NCBI GenBank assembly: GCA_963580285.1
Contig: CAUZLF010000266.1
Coordinates: forward strand, 1-64,000
DNA length: 64,000 nt
Reading direction: 5' to 3'
From: Lucinisca nassula
Taxonomy: Eukaryota > Mollusca > Bivalvia > Lucinida > Lucinidae
Position numbers and translations under genes: made by a program
The notes under the pieces: model-generated
Seen by the model: the letters and a program-made list of their open reading frames with translations, nothing else
What the model was told of the DNA's origin: nothing
Database searches by the model: none
In this document: piece after piece, positions 1-11,261 of the stretch
Position numbering within the stretch: the first letter of the stretch is position 1
Layout: every line of letters begins with the position of its first letter

Positions 1-957
1 TCATTGCGGTTATATATTTTCCTGAATTTATATACTAAGTCACCATAAAATTCGGGTTCCGTTAGACCTTGTTGCAGAAGAGATTTAAGTCCAATATTGA
101 ATTTTGAAATTAAATCAGAATGGCGTCTATAAAATTTTGAAAAGGCTTTGCGTAGTTTATGGTACCGATAACCCTGATTAAGAAGTTTAGCCGTTAATAA
201 TTTATTGCGAGTGTTGAAGTCAGTTACATAACTACACACTCTATCAAATCGAATTAGATGCGAAATATAAACGCCATAGGATGGCGCACGAGGTACATCA
301 CCATCCAAAAAAAGGAAAATTTACAATCTCAAAATCAAAGTCATCGCGTTTAGCATAAATTTTGCACGAAACAAACCCATCTACAATAGATAGATGTAAA
401 TCCAAAAACGGGGCATCGGTATCAGAAGAATTTGCTTTATTTAACTGAAGTTCTGGGGGGTAAATCTGACGGATCAAACCATCGAAATAGGTATTATCAG
501 TATTTAATAAATCATCTAAATATCTAGAAGTGGAGCTAAAAGCTTCAATAATTTCAGATTGGTTACCAATGGAAAGCGACAACATGAAGTCTCTTTCATA
601 AAAGTACAAGAATAGATCAGCCACAAGAGGTGCGCAATTCGTACCCATCGGAATGCCCACAATTTGTCTAAATAACTTAGTACCAAGTCTAACATAAATA
701 TTGTCAAGTAGAAAGGTGAGGGCATCACACACTTTCTGACATGACCAAAGTGTATAATTCTTATGCTCTTTAGAAGTGAAAAATGCATTTCTGACATTAC
801 ATGCAAGATAGAGAGAATCTTCTCTGTGAAAAGCCCATTCAGTTAAATCATTAAGCTTTTCTTTTATAAGATTATGAGGAAGTGTAGTGTAAAGAGTGGA
901 AAAATCGTAGGTAGACAGACTTGAAGCACGAAAATGTCTGGATTTCAATTTATTTAA
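1..957 (-). pseudogene. Reverse transcriptase fragment, GIPMGTN type (Penelope-like or related), runs off left edge
   Basis: Read on the minus strand, this carries RT motif A (YDFSTLYTTLPH), motif B (VGIPMGTNCAPLVADLF) and motif C with the YxDD box (RYLDDL), so all three catalytic aspartates are present. The family is common in aquatic invertebrate and fish genomes; the RT core and terminal-repeat layout resemble Penelope-like elements, but no GIY-YIG endonuclease is visible. The frame stops after NFPFFGW at a T7 run (A7 on the + strand, 307-313). The downstream RT sequence continues in the +1 frame to position 1 and leaves the window. The N-terminal side is cut at about 958, where a copy of the element's own 3' end is joined. 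Reverse-transcriptase identity is firm; clade is tentative. Confidence 0.8.
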
Positions 958-958
958 A

Positions 959-1243
959 GTAGAAGTAAAACAAAGATCAGGAATCGATACAATTAACTTA
1001 CTCCACCCATCAAAGACACCAAAGGGAAAGAAATACAAACATTAAGCGACCAGACCATAATGGAAACCTAACAAAGGAAGGCCATAAGGACAGTTACTTT
1101 CCCACAAAATGGCCATATGGCCATCCAAAATTAAAAGACACAAGTGATACACACAGTAAGTAACAAACAACAACATAAATAAATCGCCACAGAAGAACCG
1201 CCTTGGAACGGTCAGTGGAAAGATTTCCACTGGGGGGCTTGAT
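959..1243 (-). mobile_element. 3'-terminal segment of the RT retroelement, joined upstream of the RT fragment
   Basis: On the minus strand this is the recurrent segment that begins near CAGTGGAAATC, passes through AAGGCGGTTCTTCTGTGG and ends with the fixed 3' end TTTTACTTCTAC. It joins the RT fragment directly, in the same orientation. That resembles the head-to-tail arrangement of Penelope-like elements, in which a 5'-truncated copy follows the 3' end of another copy. Other copies lie at 1266, 1690, 4334, 4650, 9164, 10288, 11580 and 16431. Short ORFs read through it are not genes. Confidence 0.7.
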
Positions 1244-1560
1244 TAAATATTGTGATAAAGTCTTTCTGTGGCGATTTATTTATGTTGTTGTTTGTTACTT
1301 ACTGTGTGTATCACTTGTGTCTTTTAATTTTGGATGGCCATATGGCCATTTTGTGGAAAGTAACTGTCCTTATGGCCTTCCTTTGTTTAGGTTTCCATTG
1401 TGGTCTGGTCGCTTAATGTTTGTGTTTCTTTCCCTTTGGTGTCTTTTATGGGTGGAGTAAGTTAATTGTATTAATTCCTGATCTTTGTTTTACTTCTACT
1501 TTGAAAGATCAGGAAGAAATCTGTTTTAGTCTATAAAAAAATTCGAATGGGGTTTTTGTG
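1242..1560 (+). pseudogene. RT N-terminal fragment split by an insertion
   Basis: Plus-strand fragment of the same RT family: residues like LIKYCDKVF precede an insertion and ERSGRNLF follow it. The uninterrupted version of the same stretch is in the inverted fragment at 2112-2329, where the corresponding sequence reads straight through. It ends where the terminal-repeat sequence TTTTTGTGTTCACG starts. Non-functional remnant. Confidence 0.65.
1266..1498 (+). mobile_element. Retro-inserted 3' end of the RT element with 4-bp target duplication CTTT
   Basis: A 233-bp copy of the element's 3' segment interrupts the RT fragment. CTTT occurs on both sides (1262-1265 and 1499-1502). The empty site is seen in inverted orientation near 2140-2150 as AAAGTCTTTGAAAG with a single CTTT. 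The insertion is in the sense orientation of the RT reading frame. It lacks GT-AG ends, so it is not a spliceosomal intron. Confidence 0.75.
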
Positions 1561-2104
1561 TTCACGAAGATGTTGCACTGATGAGTTAGGAGGCCTTCGT
1601 GTGGACTGAACAAATTATTTGTCTGGGTCGCGACGGAAGTAGGGGCGAGGATTGTGGCCACGTGGGATCGATTTAAGCCCCCCCCCCCAGTGGAAATCTT
1701 TCCGCTGACCGTTCCAAGGCGGTTCTTCTGTGGCGGTTTATTTGTGTTGTTGTTTGTTACTTGCTGTGTGTATCACTTGTGTCTTTTTATTTTGGATGGC
1801 CATGTGGCAATTTTGTGGGAAAGTAACTGTCCTTATGGCCTTCCTTTGTTTAGGTTTCCATTGTGGTCTGGTCGCTTAATGTTTGTGTTTCTTTCCCTTT
1901 GGTGTCTTTGTTGGGTGGAGTAAGTTAATTGTATCGATTCCTGATCTTTGTTTTACTTCTACCTTTTTAATCGATTTTACGTGGCCACAATCCTCGCCCT
2001 TACTTCCGTCGCGATTTAGACAAATAATTTGTTCAGTTCGCATGAAGGCCTCCTAACTCATCAGTGCAACATCTCCGTGAACACAAAAACCTCATTCGAT
2101 TTTT
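1549..2104. repeat. Head-to-head inverted terminal-repeat segments around a 3'-end copy
   Basis: The left arm (about 1549-1675) reads TGTGTTCACGAAGATG, then GATGAGTTAGGAGGCC, GGCGAGGATTGTGGCCACGT. The right arm (about 1967-2104) is its reverse complement. Both arms match the sequence preceding the 3' segment at 11400-11510 and, inverted, 9450-9570. The loop (about 1690-1962) is a plus-strand 3'-segment copy preceded by a C13 run at about 1679-1691. Penelope-like pseudo-LTRs are known to occur in direct or inverted orientation; this arrangement fits that. Confidence 0.65.
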
Positions 2105-2111
2105 TTTATAG

Positions 2112-2329
2112 ACCAAAACAGATTTCTTCCTGATCTTTCAAAGACTTTATCACACTATTTAATCAAGTGCGTTTTAATAGCAGTAAGACAGGAAGTTAAT
2201 AATTTAGAAAGTTCAGTGGTAGTACAAGAGCTAGAATTTGCAATAAACCGTGCTTTGTAAGGTCTTTTATGAAGTTTTGGTAACAAGTATAAGTCGGTCA
2301 AAAGTTTATAGGTGCTTTCTTTATTGTGT
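2112..2329 (-). pseudogene. RT N-terminal fragment (LPKLHKRPYKARFIANSSS)
   Basis: Translating the minus strand gives a continuous stretch containing LLPKLHKRPYKARFIANSSS and then TELSKLLTSC, which is the segment upstream of RT motif A in this family. It contains one in-frame stop after THLIK. It is the uninterrupted counterpart of the split fragment at 1242-1560. A T-rich run (2336-2356) follows at the far end. Confidence 0.65.
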
Positions 2330-2449
2330 GCAAGCTTTTTTTTTTTTTTTTTTTTTGCTCATGGGGTACATGAAAAATAAGTTCAATAGATCTTTATTAC
2401 CCACATGTTGAATCCGCCAGGGTGGTAATCATTCGATTCTTTTTTATAG

Positions 2450-2775
2450 TCACATCATTTGCCTTGCGATTAGCGCAACATGACGTTCAGTAATTATTCG
2501 ATTATTAATTGTTTTGGGTTTAACCCCTGTGGGTAATTTTGTGTCATCTCCCAGAGCAAGGGAGAAATCGTAGATGAAAGTAAGGGTCAGAGGAGAAAGG
2601 GGAAAATGAATGGAACAGAAGGACCCTCTATCCTTACCTGCTGCAAGGATAGCAGGTCTTATCCAACAGTTGGACGCCGTGGTGACGCAAGACATACGTT
2701 ACCTTTGCCAATTGTGACATTCAAACAAATTAATGACTGCTATCGGGCCAGTCTGGGAGGCAATGATCAGGAATC
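2450..2775. repeat. Dispersed repeat related to 5270-6010
   Basis: The segments around GGAGAAAGGGGAAAATG, TTACCTGCTGCAAGGATAGCAGG and GACGCAAGACATACG match, with divergence, the block at 5820-6010. The short ORFs over it are repeat translations with no recognisable protein family. Confidence 0.45.
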
Positions 2776-2939
2776 ATTCAAAGTTCATTGACTTCCATGA
2801 ATGGCCGATTATTTTCTTGCCACACAAATCTTCGCATGCGCCAAAATACGGAATCTTGGGATAACACTTCCTTAGCGACCTGTGGCGTCCAAAACTCATC
2901 TATACATATCTCTCTCCACAGATGTTTATTCGTAATATA

Positions 2940-2940
<1 letters not shown>

Positions 2941-3014
<74 letters not shown>

Positions 3015-3046
3015 TTTTAGTCGTTATATATAGTTATGTACGTGTG

Positions 3047-3105
<59 letters not shown>
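2941..3105. repeat. (TC)n microsatellites
   Basis: Two long CT/TC dinucleotide tracts (about 2941-3011 and 3050-3105) are separated by unique sequence. Immediately after the second tract (3106-3125) is GGGGCGGTTCTAACGAGTA, which matches one half of the palindromic hairpin repeats found at 46.6, 50.2, 50.4 and 63.9 kb. Confidence 0.9.
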
Positions 3106-3107
<2 letters not shown>

Positions 3108-3297
3108 GGCGGTTCTAACGAGTACATATAACATTTTGGAAAAGAAATAATGGTATACATTCTCTCTCTCCTTCCTCTTTCTTATCTGTCCCTCACTTTC
3201 ACCTCCACTACTGTCTCTTCAATCTGCTTTTCCCTTTCTCGGGGGGATGACACAAACTGCCCACAAGGGTTGACGTGTCATTAAACCGAAACCAGAC

Positions 3298-3525
3298 CAG
3301 CCTCCGTAGCCTAGTGGATAGGAGTGCTGACTCGTAATCATTAGGTCTCTCACCGCTGTGATTCGAGCCTGGCTCGGGTCAGAGGTGAGACGCCAAGTTC
3401 TGCAACGGAAGGTCAGTAGGTTTTTTCCGGGTACACCAGTTTTCGCTCACCTCTGATTAACGATCAGCTCGATATGCGTGAATTAATCCTGAAAGGGCCG
3501 TAAAACCAAAAAAAAATAATTAACC
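3298..3525 (+). mobile_element. tRNA-derived SINE
   Basis: The 5' end is tRNA-like, with an A-box-like TAGCCTAGTGGATAG and a B-box-like GATTCGAGCC about 50 bases apart. A tRNA-unrelated body and a 3' tail ending in GGCCGTAAAACC plus an A-rich stretch follow. This is the structure of bivalve tRNA-SINEs. The tRNA part does not fold into a convincing functional tRNA, so it is called a SINE. The family name cannot be assigned without a library. Confidence 0.7.
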
Positions 3526-3534
3526 CAAAACAAT

Positions 3535-3926
<392 letters not shown>

Positions 3927-4333
3927 AAGTTTTCACATTTTTAAGATAATCATCAAAAAGGTTATCTTACTATATTGTTCATTGTATTGAATTTTTTCTT
4001 TCTTTCTCATTCCTTTCATTCATATATTAAATCGCATTATATTGCATAGGCGGCGGTTAAAGTAAGATAGTCATTAATGTCAACAGCTATGATGACCTGT
4101 GCCGTATGCACTAAACCCGCTATACTTATAGTTATTACAGGTAAACACTTTTTGTAACAGAAGAATGCATACCGGAAAGAAACCATACACATTGGTTTGC
4201 ACTGTAATGGTTAACATCTTACGTATACGCGTGCCCAGGATTGGTTTTACGACCCTTTCAATATTATTTCGCTCATGTCAACCCGACAATATTGAAAACA
4301 TAGAGAGGCGAGGGGAACGGAACGAATTGCAGA

Positions 4334-4440
4334 TTATGGTCTGGTCGCTTCATGTTTGTGTTTCTTTCCCTTTGGTGTCTTTGATGGGTGGGAGTAAGTT
4401 AATTGTATCGATTCCTGATCTTTGTTTTACTTCTACTTTG
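4334..4440 (+). mobile_element. 5'-truncated 3'-end copy of the RT element
   Basis: Starts within the 3' segment at TGGTCTGGTCGCTTCATG and ends at the constant TTTTACTTCTAC. A variable 5' truncation with a fixed 3' end is the signature of target-primed reverse transcription. Possible short flanking repeat: GCAGAT on the left, GCATAT on the right (imperfect). Confidence 0.65.
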
Positions 4441-4649
4441 CATATCAGGGCTGTTTTGTTTGTGTCGTGTGGCGGCTGTAAAAGGGTCTCCCCGTACATA
4501 CATTTAATGCTCTTATTTTTTCAATCCTCAGGGACTGCTTATGCAATTGCTTTTCACTGTTTCATCAAGTGACATCCTCTAGATACCTGTTGAAGGTCAT
4601 TATTAAACCGATGTTCGTTCCTCGTTGTATAACAACTGCTTGTTGGACA

Positions 4650-4923
4650 TCCCTACTGACCGTTCCAAGGCGGTTCTTCTGTGGCGGTTTATTTATGTTG
4701 TTGTTTGTTACTTACTGTGTGTATCACTTGTGTCTTTTTATTTTGGATGGCCATTTGGCCATTTTGTGTGAAAGTAACTGTCCTTATGGCCTTCCTTTGT
4801 TTAGGTTTCCATTATGGTCTGGTCGCTTCATGTTTGTGTTTCTTTCCCTTTGGTGTTTTTGATTTTGATGGGTGAAGTAGGTTAATTGTATCGATTCCTG
4901 ATCTTTGTTTTACTTCTACCTTG
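4650..4923 (+). mobile_element. 3'-end copy of the RT element
   Basis: Begins at CTGACCGTTCCAAGGCGG and runs to TTTTACTTCTACC. It is nearly the full 3' segment and about 90% similar by eye to the copies at 1690 and 959. The flanks 4441-4649 and 4924-5260 show no recognisable feature. Confidence 0.7.
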
Positions 4924-5385
4924 GGATGACTGTGGCGCATGGAAAAATGTTAAAACGCATATAACTCAACTTTCTACACAGAGACGGTCGACTTGAAACA
5001 ATAGCGCCTCAGAAAATAAACCAATAATTAAAGTACTGAAAGTACTGAGGAAAGTTGATTTATGAGGAATAATTAATATATAAAAATGTTAGTCGTAGAT
5101 CAAGCAGTTATCTAGATATTTTCTTGAAAAAAAAAATATTGAGACTATATTTTCCATATCACAGGTCGTGGTGTATGAAGACATTTAACGTGTCGCCCGT
5201 AACAATTCTGATTATGGTTCTGATTTGACAAGGTCCAAGTGGTTAAAAATTCGACAAAGAAAAATGATTCATCGATTGTTTTTGAGTTTAACGACAGGTC
5301 AACCCTAGTGGATCATTTTGTCTTCTCCAAGAGAAAGGCGAAAAGAGATAGAAGAGACAGTAGAGGAGATGATTTGTTTGTTTGT

Positions 5386-6010
5386 TTGATTTAAGGTTTA
5401 ACGTCCCCATCGACACTGTAAAGAGTCATTTTGGAGACGTTGCTTCCAATTTGTGGGACTTTTACCCGACATTGAGATGAAATGACATCTCAAGCCCTGC
5501 TGCCCAATGAAACCAATAGGGTTCATAAGCATGGACGGGCCCGACTCGCAACGCTTTGCCTGGGCAGACTTAGATTCTCTAAGCAGTTTACCAGTACTCG
5601 TGTGCGGGTCGGTTTCAGCTCTTTTTTGTTTGATTTGAGGTTTAACGTCCCCGTCAACACTTTAAAGGTCATTTTGGAGACGTTGCTTCCAATTTTGTGG
5701 GACTTTTACCCGACATTGAGATGAAATGACATCTCAAGCCCTGTCGCCCAATGAAACCAATAGGGTTTATTAGCATGGACCATGCAGCCCATATATTTCT
5801 TCAAGCCCGATGGGCAGGGCCGTTGTAGAGAAGATAAAAGTGAGGGACAGAGGGAGAAAGAGGAATATAAATGGAAGTGTAGAAACAGAAGAAATATCAA
5901 CACTCCCTCACTCTACCGTTACCTGCTGCAAGGACAGCAGGTGTTGCCCAACTGTAAGTCAATATCAGTTGGACTCCCCAGTGACACAAGATACACATCG
6001 CCATTGCCTC
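5386..6010 (+). repeat. Tandem pair of a dispersed repeat starting GAGGTTTAACGTCCC
   Basis: Two partial copies (about 5386-5620 and 5622-5815) begin TTTGATTTRAGGTTTAACG and share GAGACGTTGCTTCCAATTT and GACATCTCAAGCCCTG. The first runs on to TTTACCAGTACTCGTGTG; the second jumps to a segment also present at 45890-45930. An extended tail (5820-6010) matches 2560-2700. Other copies: 29739-29878, 45885-46195 (minus), 60365-60495 (minus), and a partial one at 7405-7520. Element class is unknown. Confidence 0.6.
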
Positions 6011-6099
6011 ACTCAACTACCCCCGCGAAGAAAATACGGAAGAAAGAAAGAAACGTGCCTGCCAATTTCTTCATGGTCCAACCATAAATTTCTAAATTA

Positions 6100-7404
6100 G
6101 CTCAGTACATGTCTGCTAATAATCTTACAGAGAAGTTCTCCTAGCGGGCACATGATGTCTTAGCAACGTCGCGTCAACGTCACATTGATACGACGATGCA
6201 CATACGTTGTGCAGCCGCTTGGAGCTATGTTCCTTCGGGCGTCGGGACATAAAAAGGAGATAGCTTGACAAAAAAGATCATTTTTAAACCATTTGATTTA
6301 GACATTATAACTCAGGTCAGACGCCGCGTTTACCCAAGGTGAATTAAAATTCGTTTGTTCCCACCTGTACGGGGTCCTGAAAACATTACCCATAAATGTC
6401 AATTGTTTCAATACTGTGACAGTTGGAAACAGTTATGATAGATTAGATGCCTTAGAATGTTGCGTCTGAACGGTGTCTTCATATTTGCTAAAGTACGGAA
6501 CTTGATTTAAACAAACACGTGTTTTATAATATTAGAGCTCTCGAAAGCAGGCGAATTGTAGGTCAGTAAAGGGTTGTGATAAAACTCTTTTAACCCTGTA
6601 GATCGGTGCAGACGCCGAGGTAGAAATACACTGTATCTATGCAAACCTTGTAGATCCTGATAAGACGGCAAGTAGCCAGAACGTCTCGCCAGAATCTACA
6701 TGTACACTGTTTGCCATCCTGCCAGTGAACTAATCAGAAATCCTTTTCTATAAGAATATATTTAAAGCGAGAAGAGTCCTGTTTAGAAAATCAGGGAAGA
6801 AAGACTAAAACATATATATCACCGAAATGCGCGTATGAAAAGAGTTCCAGAGTACTGTTTTCTTTTCAGAATTCGTCTTTCTGTGCCAATTTATATTCAA
6901 TCCGTATAAAGTCTCGAAAACTGAAATATTTTGAAAGACGTTCCATGCGGGGCCGGCCGGCAAAAATAATTTTCAAGAGTTCATTTAGACTATTTTATGC
7001 AGCGAACGAACAGCGGAAGTGGAGCAACGCGGTCCAGTACCTGAAGTAGAAAATGTAATGACAAAGAAACTTGATTTAAAAAAAACAATTTTCAAAGGAA
7101 AAACAAGTCAATAAAAAGAGTATATATATATATCACTGGAACCGCAGTCAAGTGAAACATGAACTTCTGGAAGTTCATAAAGCTCCTTTTCACTAAATTA
7201 ACATACTTGTTCAATATAAAAGAAGTCCTTTTCGCATTTTAGGGTAAGTACTTTTCGCGAAAAGGACTCCTTTTCGTATTTTAGGGTAACCAAAGTTATA
7301 TACCATTGTGTTTCCTGTGATCTGTCAGAGGCTTGGAAGCATCTAAAGTGTAATACTATTTTACTTATCGCTCTAAAGTTATCTATTATATGCGGTTCTT
7401 ATTT
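6100..7404. other. No recognisable gene or element
   Basis: No protein-like ORF and no tRNA. Minor structure only: a short AT dinucleotide tract near 7121-7132, and an imperfect direct repeat of AAGTCCTTTTCGCATTTTAG (about 7224-7290) with an internal TTTTCGCGAAAA palindrome. Confidence 0.5.
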
Positions 7405-7520
7405 TTCTCCCCCCCCCCCACGCCCATCGGGGTATGGATAAATAGGTTGTGTTGTATGATGCTTCCACACAGAGCTGAAACCGACCGCACATGAATACTG
7501 GTAAACCGCTTAGAAGGTTA
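7405..7520. repeat. Partial copy of the GGTTTAACGTCCC-family repeat
   Basis: After a C-rich run, the stretch GATGCTTCCACACAGAGCTG ... TACTGGTAAACCGCTTAGA matches 45935-45990 inside the longer minus-strand copy at 45885-46195. Confidence 0.5.
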
Positions 7521-7799
7521 AGTTTAATCATATATTATTGCATTTAATAGCAAGCAATGAGGTTGGGCCACAAGTTCCCACAACATTAGATACGGCCCTT
7601 CCCCTACAATTATACACACAAGCCATTTATGCACATGGTAATGGCTAAATATAATACAGCATCTTGAAATAATAAATGAATAAAAATAAAGTAAATAAAT
7701 AAATAAATGACCATGTCGGGAAACTCTGTAAGTCAAGGCATTCACTTTTAACAAGACAATAATAGACAGATACACGATCTGTCAATTGAGATGCATGTT

Positions 7800-8935
7800 C
7801 ATTCATGTAATGTTTTAAGAATTATTGAAACGTTTAGTATCTTTAACAAATTTTTGGACAGCACTGAAAAGAAGTTGATTATCCTGATCAGTCAAGAAAG
7901 GATCCCCAATAAAATTTTGTTCAAAGACATGGGGTGAAAAGATCTGGTAGTCTGGAACAAAGTAACACGTTCTGTGAGGAAATTGGGACATCTAAAAAAA
8001 AAGTGTTCAGCGTCTTCGATAACTTCTGGACAACTGCAGTATGACGAAAGACAAATATGATTAGAATATAAGTCTCCTTTGAGATTGCTACATGTGTTCC
8101 TAATCCTTGCACGTATAACAGAGAAGAACCTTTCTCCACTGTATAATAAACAGGAATTTTAGGAATTCGAGGGGAACTATTTTTTAAATGTTGTTTAAAG
8201 GCTGATATACTTACTGCTGCACGAACATCGTTATCAAGAGAGTTCCATAAAGAGATAGAAGAGGGTATACAGGACAGTTTAGAAATTTATGTGCGAGTAT
8301 ATGGAAATTGTGATATTGCTGCTGTTTCTCAGAGGATAGTTTGTGACAACTCTAACTAGCGGAGGAATAAGATCAGTTATATATGAGGGAACTAAATATG
8401 TTCTGTAAAGGGTTATCCTTTGGAAGCAATGAATACACCACAGAACTGAAAAATATGGAGTGTACATGTTTTCTGGGCCAGACTAGCTAGTTTCGGCCAA
8501 TTAGGCCTCATCAGTGACCCTCAGATATTTTCAAAATTCCCCAATGGAATCAATGATCCCAAAGGACAAGAAAATATAATCTACACTATGATGTAGGGCA
8601 GGGAGACGTTTTACCGCCGCCACACATTCCCACACACCAGCTGTAGTGAAGTTAAATATGTTCTATAAAAGGGTTATCCTTTGGAAGCAAGGAATACACC
8701 ACAGAACTGAAAAATAAGTTGTTGTTTACCTTGTACATAAAAGCCAATTTCTGATAATTTCGTCTGTCAGATAAGGGTTCCCAACCACACTCTCTATGTA
8801 GATTTTCAAGAGACACGGACCTTGTAAGACCCGTGACTATTCTAGCCGCCTCGTTTTGAAGCTTTTCAAGTGCTTGCTTATCATAAGCAGAACAGCCGTC
8901 CCATACTATTGAAGAATACTCAAGGATAGGTCATA
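7800..8935 (-). pseudogene. Decayed C-terminal part of a non-LTR retrotransposon (LINE)
   Basis: Minus-strand translation from about 8930 gives RPILEYSSIVWDG-like sequence, then EKLQNEAARIVTGLTRS and ECGWEPLSDRRNYQKL, the conserved tail region of jockey/CR1-type LINE ORF2. Further remnants (CPNFLTERVTLFQTTRSF) lie near 7980-7930. Several frameshifts and stops break it. A block of about 60 bp (about 8392-8452 and 8652-8712) is directly repeated on either side of about 190 bp of unrelated sequence. Confidence 0.6.
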
Positions 8936-9163
8936 CGTATGAATAATAATTCTGGAAGACTTGCATTCAGTGAATCACTAGTTGAGATCACACTATTACA
9001 ATTGCAGCACCTGTCAAAAATCCATGTATAAAAGCATTTGTGCCATATCTCAGATGTTCTAGTTCCATGCCAGTGTTGTTAATGCCAGATGAAGTGTGTG
9101 CCCAACACTCTTTCCCCTGCTTTGCACATGCAAAAACAACCAGTGTTGGGATTTACACCTAAG

Positions 9164-9710
9164 TTAAGTAGAAGTAAAACAAAGATCAGGAATTGATACA
9201 ATTAACTTACTCCATCCATAAAGACACCAAAGGGAAAGAAATACAAACATTAAGCGACCAGACCATAATGGAAACCTAAACAAAGGAAGGCCACACGGAC
9301 AGTTACTTTCCCACAAAATGGCCATATGGCCATCCAAAATTAAAAGACACAAGTGATACACACAGTAAGTAACAAACAACAACATAAATAAATCGCCACA
9401 GAAGAGCCGCCTTGGAACGGTCAGTGGAAGATTTCCACTGGGGGGCTTAAATCGATTTTACGTGGCCACAATCCTCGCCCTTACTTCAGTCGCGATTTAG
9501 ACAAATAATTTGTTCAGTCCGCATGAAGGCCTCCTAACTCATCAGTGCAACATCTCCGTGAACACAGAAATCAAAGAACCACAGAGGTGAGACAATGGTG
9601 AGGACTCGACAGCAAGAAACCACTGAAATGCTGGAGCAAAAGAAAACCAACAGTTAGACTCCGATGAGCCCGACCAGAGACAGAGCATCAGGCACCAACC
9701 AACATTATCT
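9164..9710 (-). mobile_element. Terminal repeat of the RT element, left inverted arm
   Basis: On the minus strand this reads the terminal-repeat body (from the segment matching 11262 onward) through GTGTTCACGGAGATG and GTGGCCACGTAAAATCG into the 3' segment, ending TTTTACTTCTAC at 9176-9165. It is the inverted counterpart of 11262-11837. The two arms enclose the RT fragment at 10047-11130, forming a roughly 2.7-kb unit with about 0.55-kb inverted ends. Confidence 0.7.
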
Positions 9711-9972
9711 CTTTAATTTTCAATAAGCCTTATCCACAGTTTGAACATGTAAGTTCTGCTAGTGGTAAGCCTTACTCTTTTTACTGATTATGATTTATAA
9801 GTTGCAATAATACCACATAATACACATGTATATTTTTACCAAAAATACAAGTCACCTGAGAAAATATTGCATCCTTCACTTTCAAAAATTTCTGAAAGTA
9901 GTATAGTAGCTCATGAAAAAGAATATGTTTAAAAGTGAAAAAGAATATGCTTATTATTGAACAAATATTATA

Positions 9973-10058
9973 GCCGGCTGTCAGCAGACTTTTAGGTCTG
10001 GTGACAGCCGGCTGTCACTAGACCTAAAAGTCTGGTGCCAGCCGGCTGTCAGCAGACA
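9973..10058. repeat. 34-bp minisatellite with an inverting core
   Basis: Two and a half units of 34 bp begin AGCCGGCTGTCA. The centre of unit 1 is GACTTTTAGGTC and that of unit 2 is its inverse GACCTAAAAGTC, so alternate units carry the inner palindrome in opposite orientation. A 33-bp array with the same design is at 41228-41385. Confidence 0.75.
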
Positions 10059-11130
10059 CTTCCTAAAAATTATACTTTATGGTCATGTCAGAAAGTGTGT
10101 GGAGCTCTCACCTTTCTACTTGACAATATTTATATAAGATTTGGTACTAAGTTATTTAGACAAGCTGTGGGTATTCCGATGGGTACTAATTGCGCTCCAC
10201 TTGTGGCGGATCTGTTTTTTTTTTATAAAAGAGACTTCATGATGTCCCTTTCTGTTGAAAACCAGTCTGAAATCATTGAAGCTTTTAAGGCGGTTCTTCT
10301 GTCGCGGTTTATTTTTGTTATGGCTTGTCTTTGGGTGTTTGTGTCGCTTATATCATTTTATTTTGGAAAGCCCTTTGGCCTTTTTGTGGGAAGGTAACTG
10401 TCCTTTTGGCTTTCCGCTTTTGGTGTTTCCGTTGGGGTCTGCTGCTTCATATATGTATTTTTTCCCTTTGGTGTCTCTGATTGGAGCTGTGGGTTAGTTG
10501 TATCGATTCCTGATCATTGCCTCTACTTCTATTTAACTCCACTTCTAGATATTTGGATGATTTATTAAATATTGATAAAACCTATTTCGATGATTTGATC
10601 AGTCAAATTTACCCCCAGAACTTCAGTTAAATAAAGCAAATTCTTCTGATACCGAGGCCCCGTTTTTAGAATTACATCTATCTATTGTAGACGGGTTTGT
10701 TTCCTGCAAAATTTATGATAAACGCGATGATTTTGAGATTGTAAATTTTCCTTTTTTTGGATGGTGATGTTCCTCGTGCACCATCCTATGGCGTTTATAT
10801 TTCGCAATTAATTCAATTTTCCAGAGTGTGTAGTCATGTAACTGACTTCAACACTCGTTATAAATTGTTAACGGCCAAACTTCTTAATCAGGGTTTCTTA
10901 ATGCATGTACCATAAACTACGTAAAGCCTTTTCAAAATTTTATAGACGCCATTCTGATTTAATTTCAAAATTCAGTGTTGGACTTAAATCTCTTCTGCAA
11001 CAAGGTCTATCGGAACACGAATTTTATGGTGACTTAGTATATACATTCAAAAAATATATAACCTCAATGACTTCAGCACCCAATTTCGTAAAACCATTCT
11101 TCGATATAAAAAGATTGGGTACAACATAAA
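10047..11130 (+). pseudogene. Second reverse transcriptase copy, broken
   Basis: Begins at NYTLWSCQKVCGALTFLLDN, contains motif B (VGIPMGTNCAPLVADLF), is interrupted after SEIIEAF by a 244-bp insertion, and resumes at TSRYLDDLL (motif C) at about 10543. Motif A is missing because the copy is 5' truncated. A one- or two-base loss at a C run near 10612 and the T7 run at 10752-10758 shift the frame. The C-terminal part reappears at 10905-11129 (YHKLRKAFSKFYRRHSDLIS). Dead copy; same family as 1-957. Confidence 0.8.
10288..10531 (+). mobile_element. Self-insertion: 3' end of the RT element inside the RT frame, TSD TTTA
   Basis: A 244-bp copy of a divergent 3'-segment subtype (AAGGCGGTTCTTCTGTCGCGG ... 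TTGCCTCTACTTCTA) splits GAAGCTTTTA from ACTCCACTTC, where the intact copy at 1-957 reads the two halves contiguously (EAFSSTSRY). TTTA is duplicated at 10284-10287 and 10532-10535. No splice signals are present. Orientation is the same as the RT. Confidence 0.75.
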
Positions 11131-11261
11131 TGTTATACAACAGACTGCATGCATTGTAGTTAACCGAATCACGGTTGACAATTTTGCTTCCCTCTATAAT
11201 CGCACGCCGGTGGGTCAGGCCTCAGATTCTATGACGGTTCCAGCGTAAAGGATTATGTTGG

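Noticed and set aside
10288..10531. A spliceosomal intron in the RT gene
   Set aside because: The insert lacks GT-AG ends, has a TTTA target duplication and matches the element's own 3' end elsewhere.
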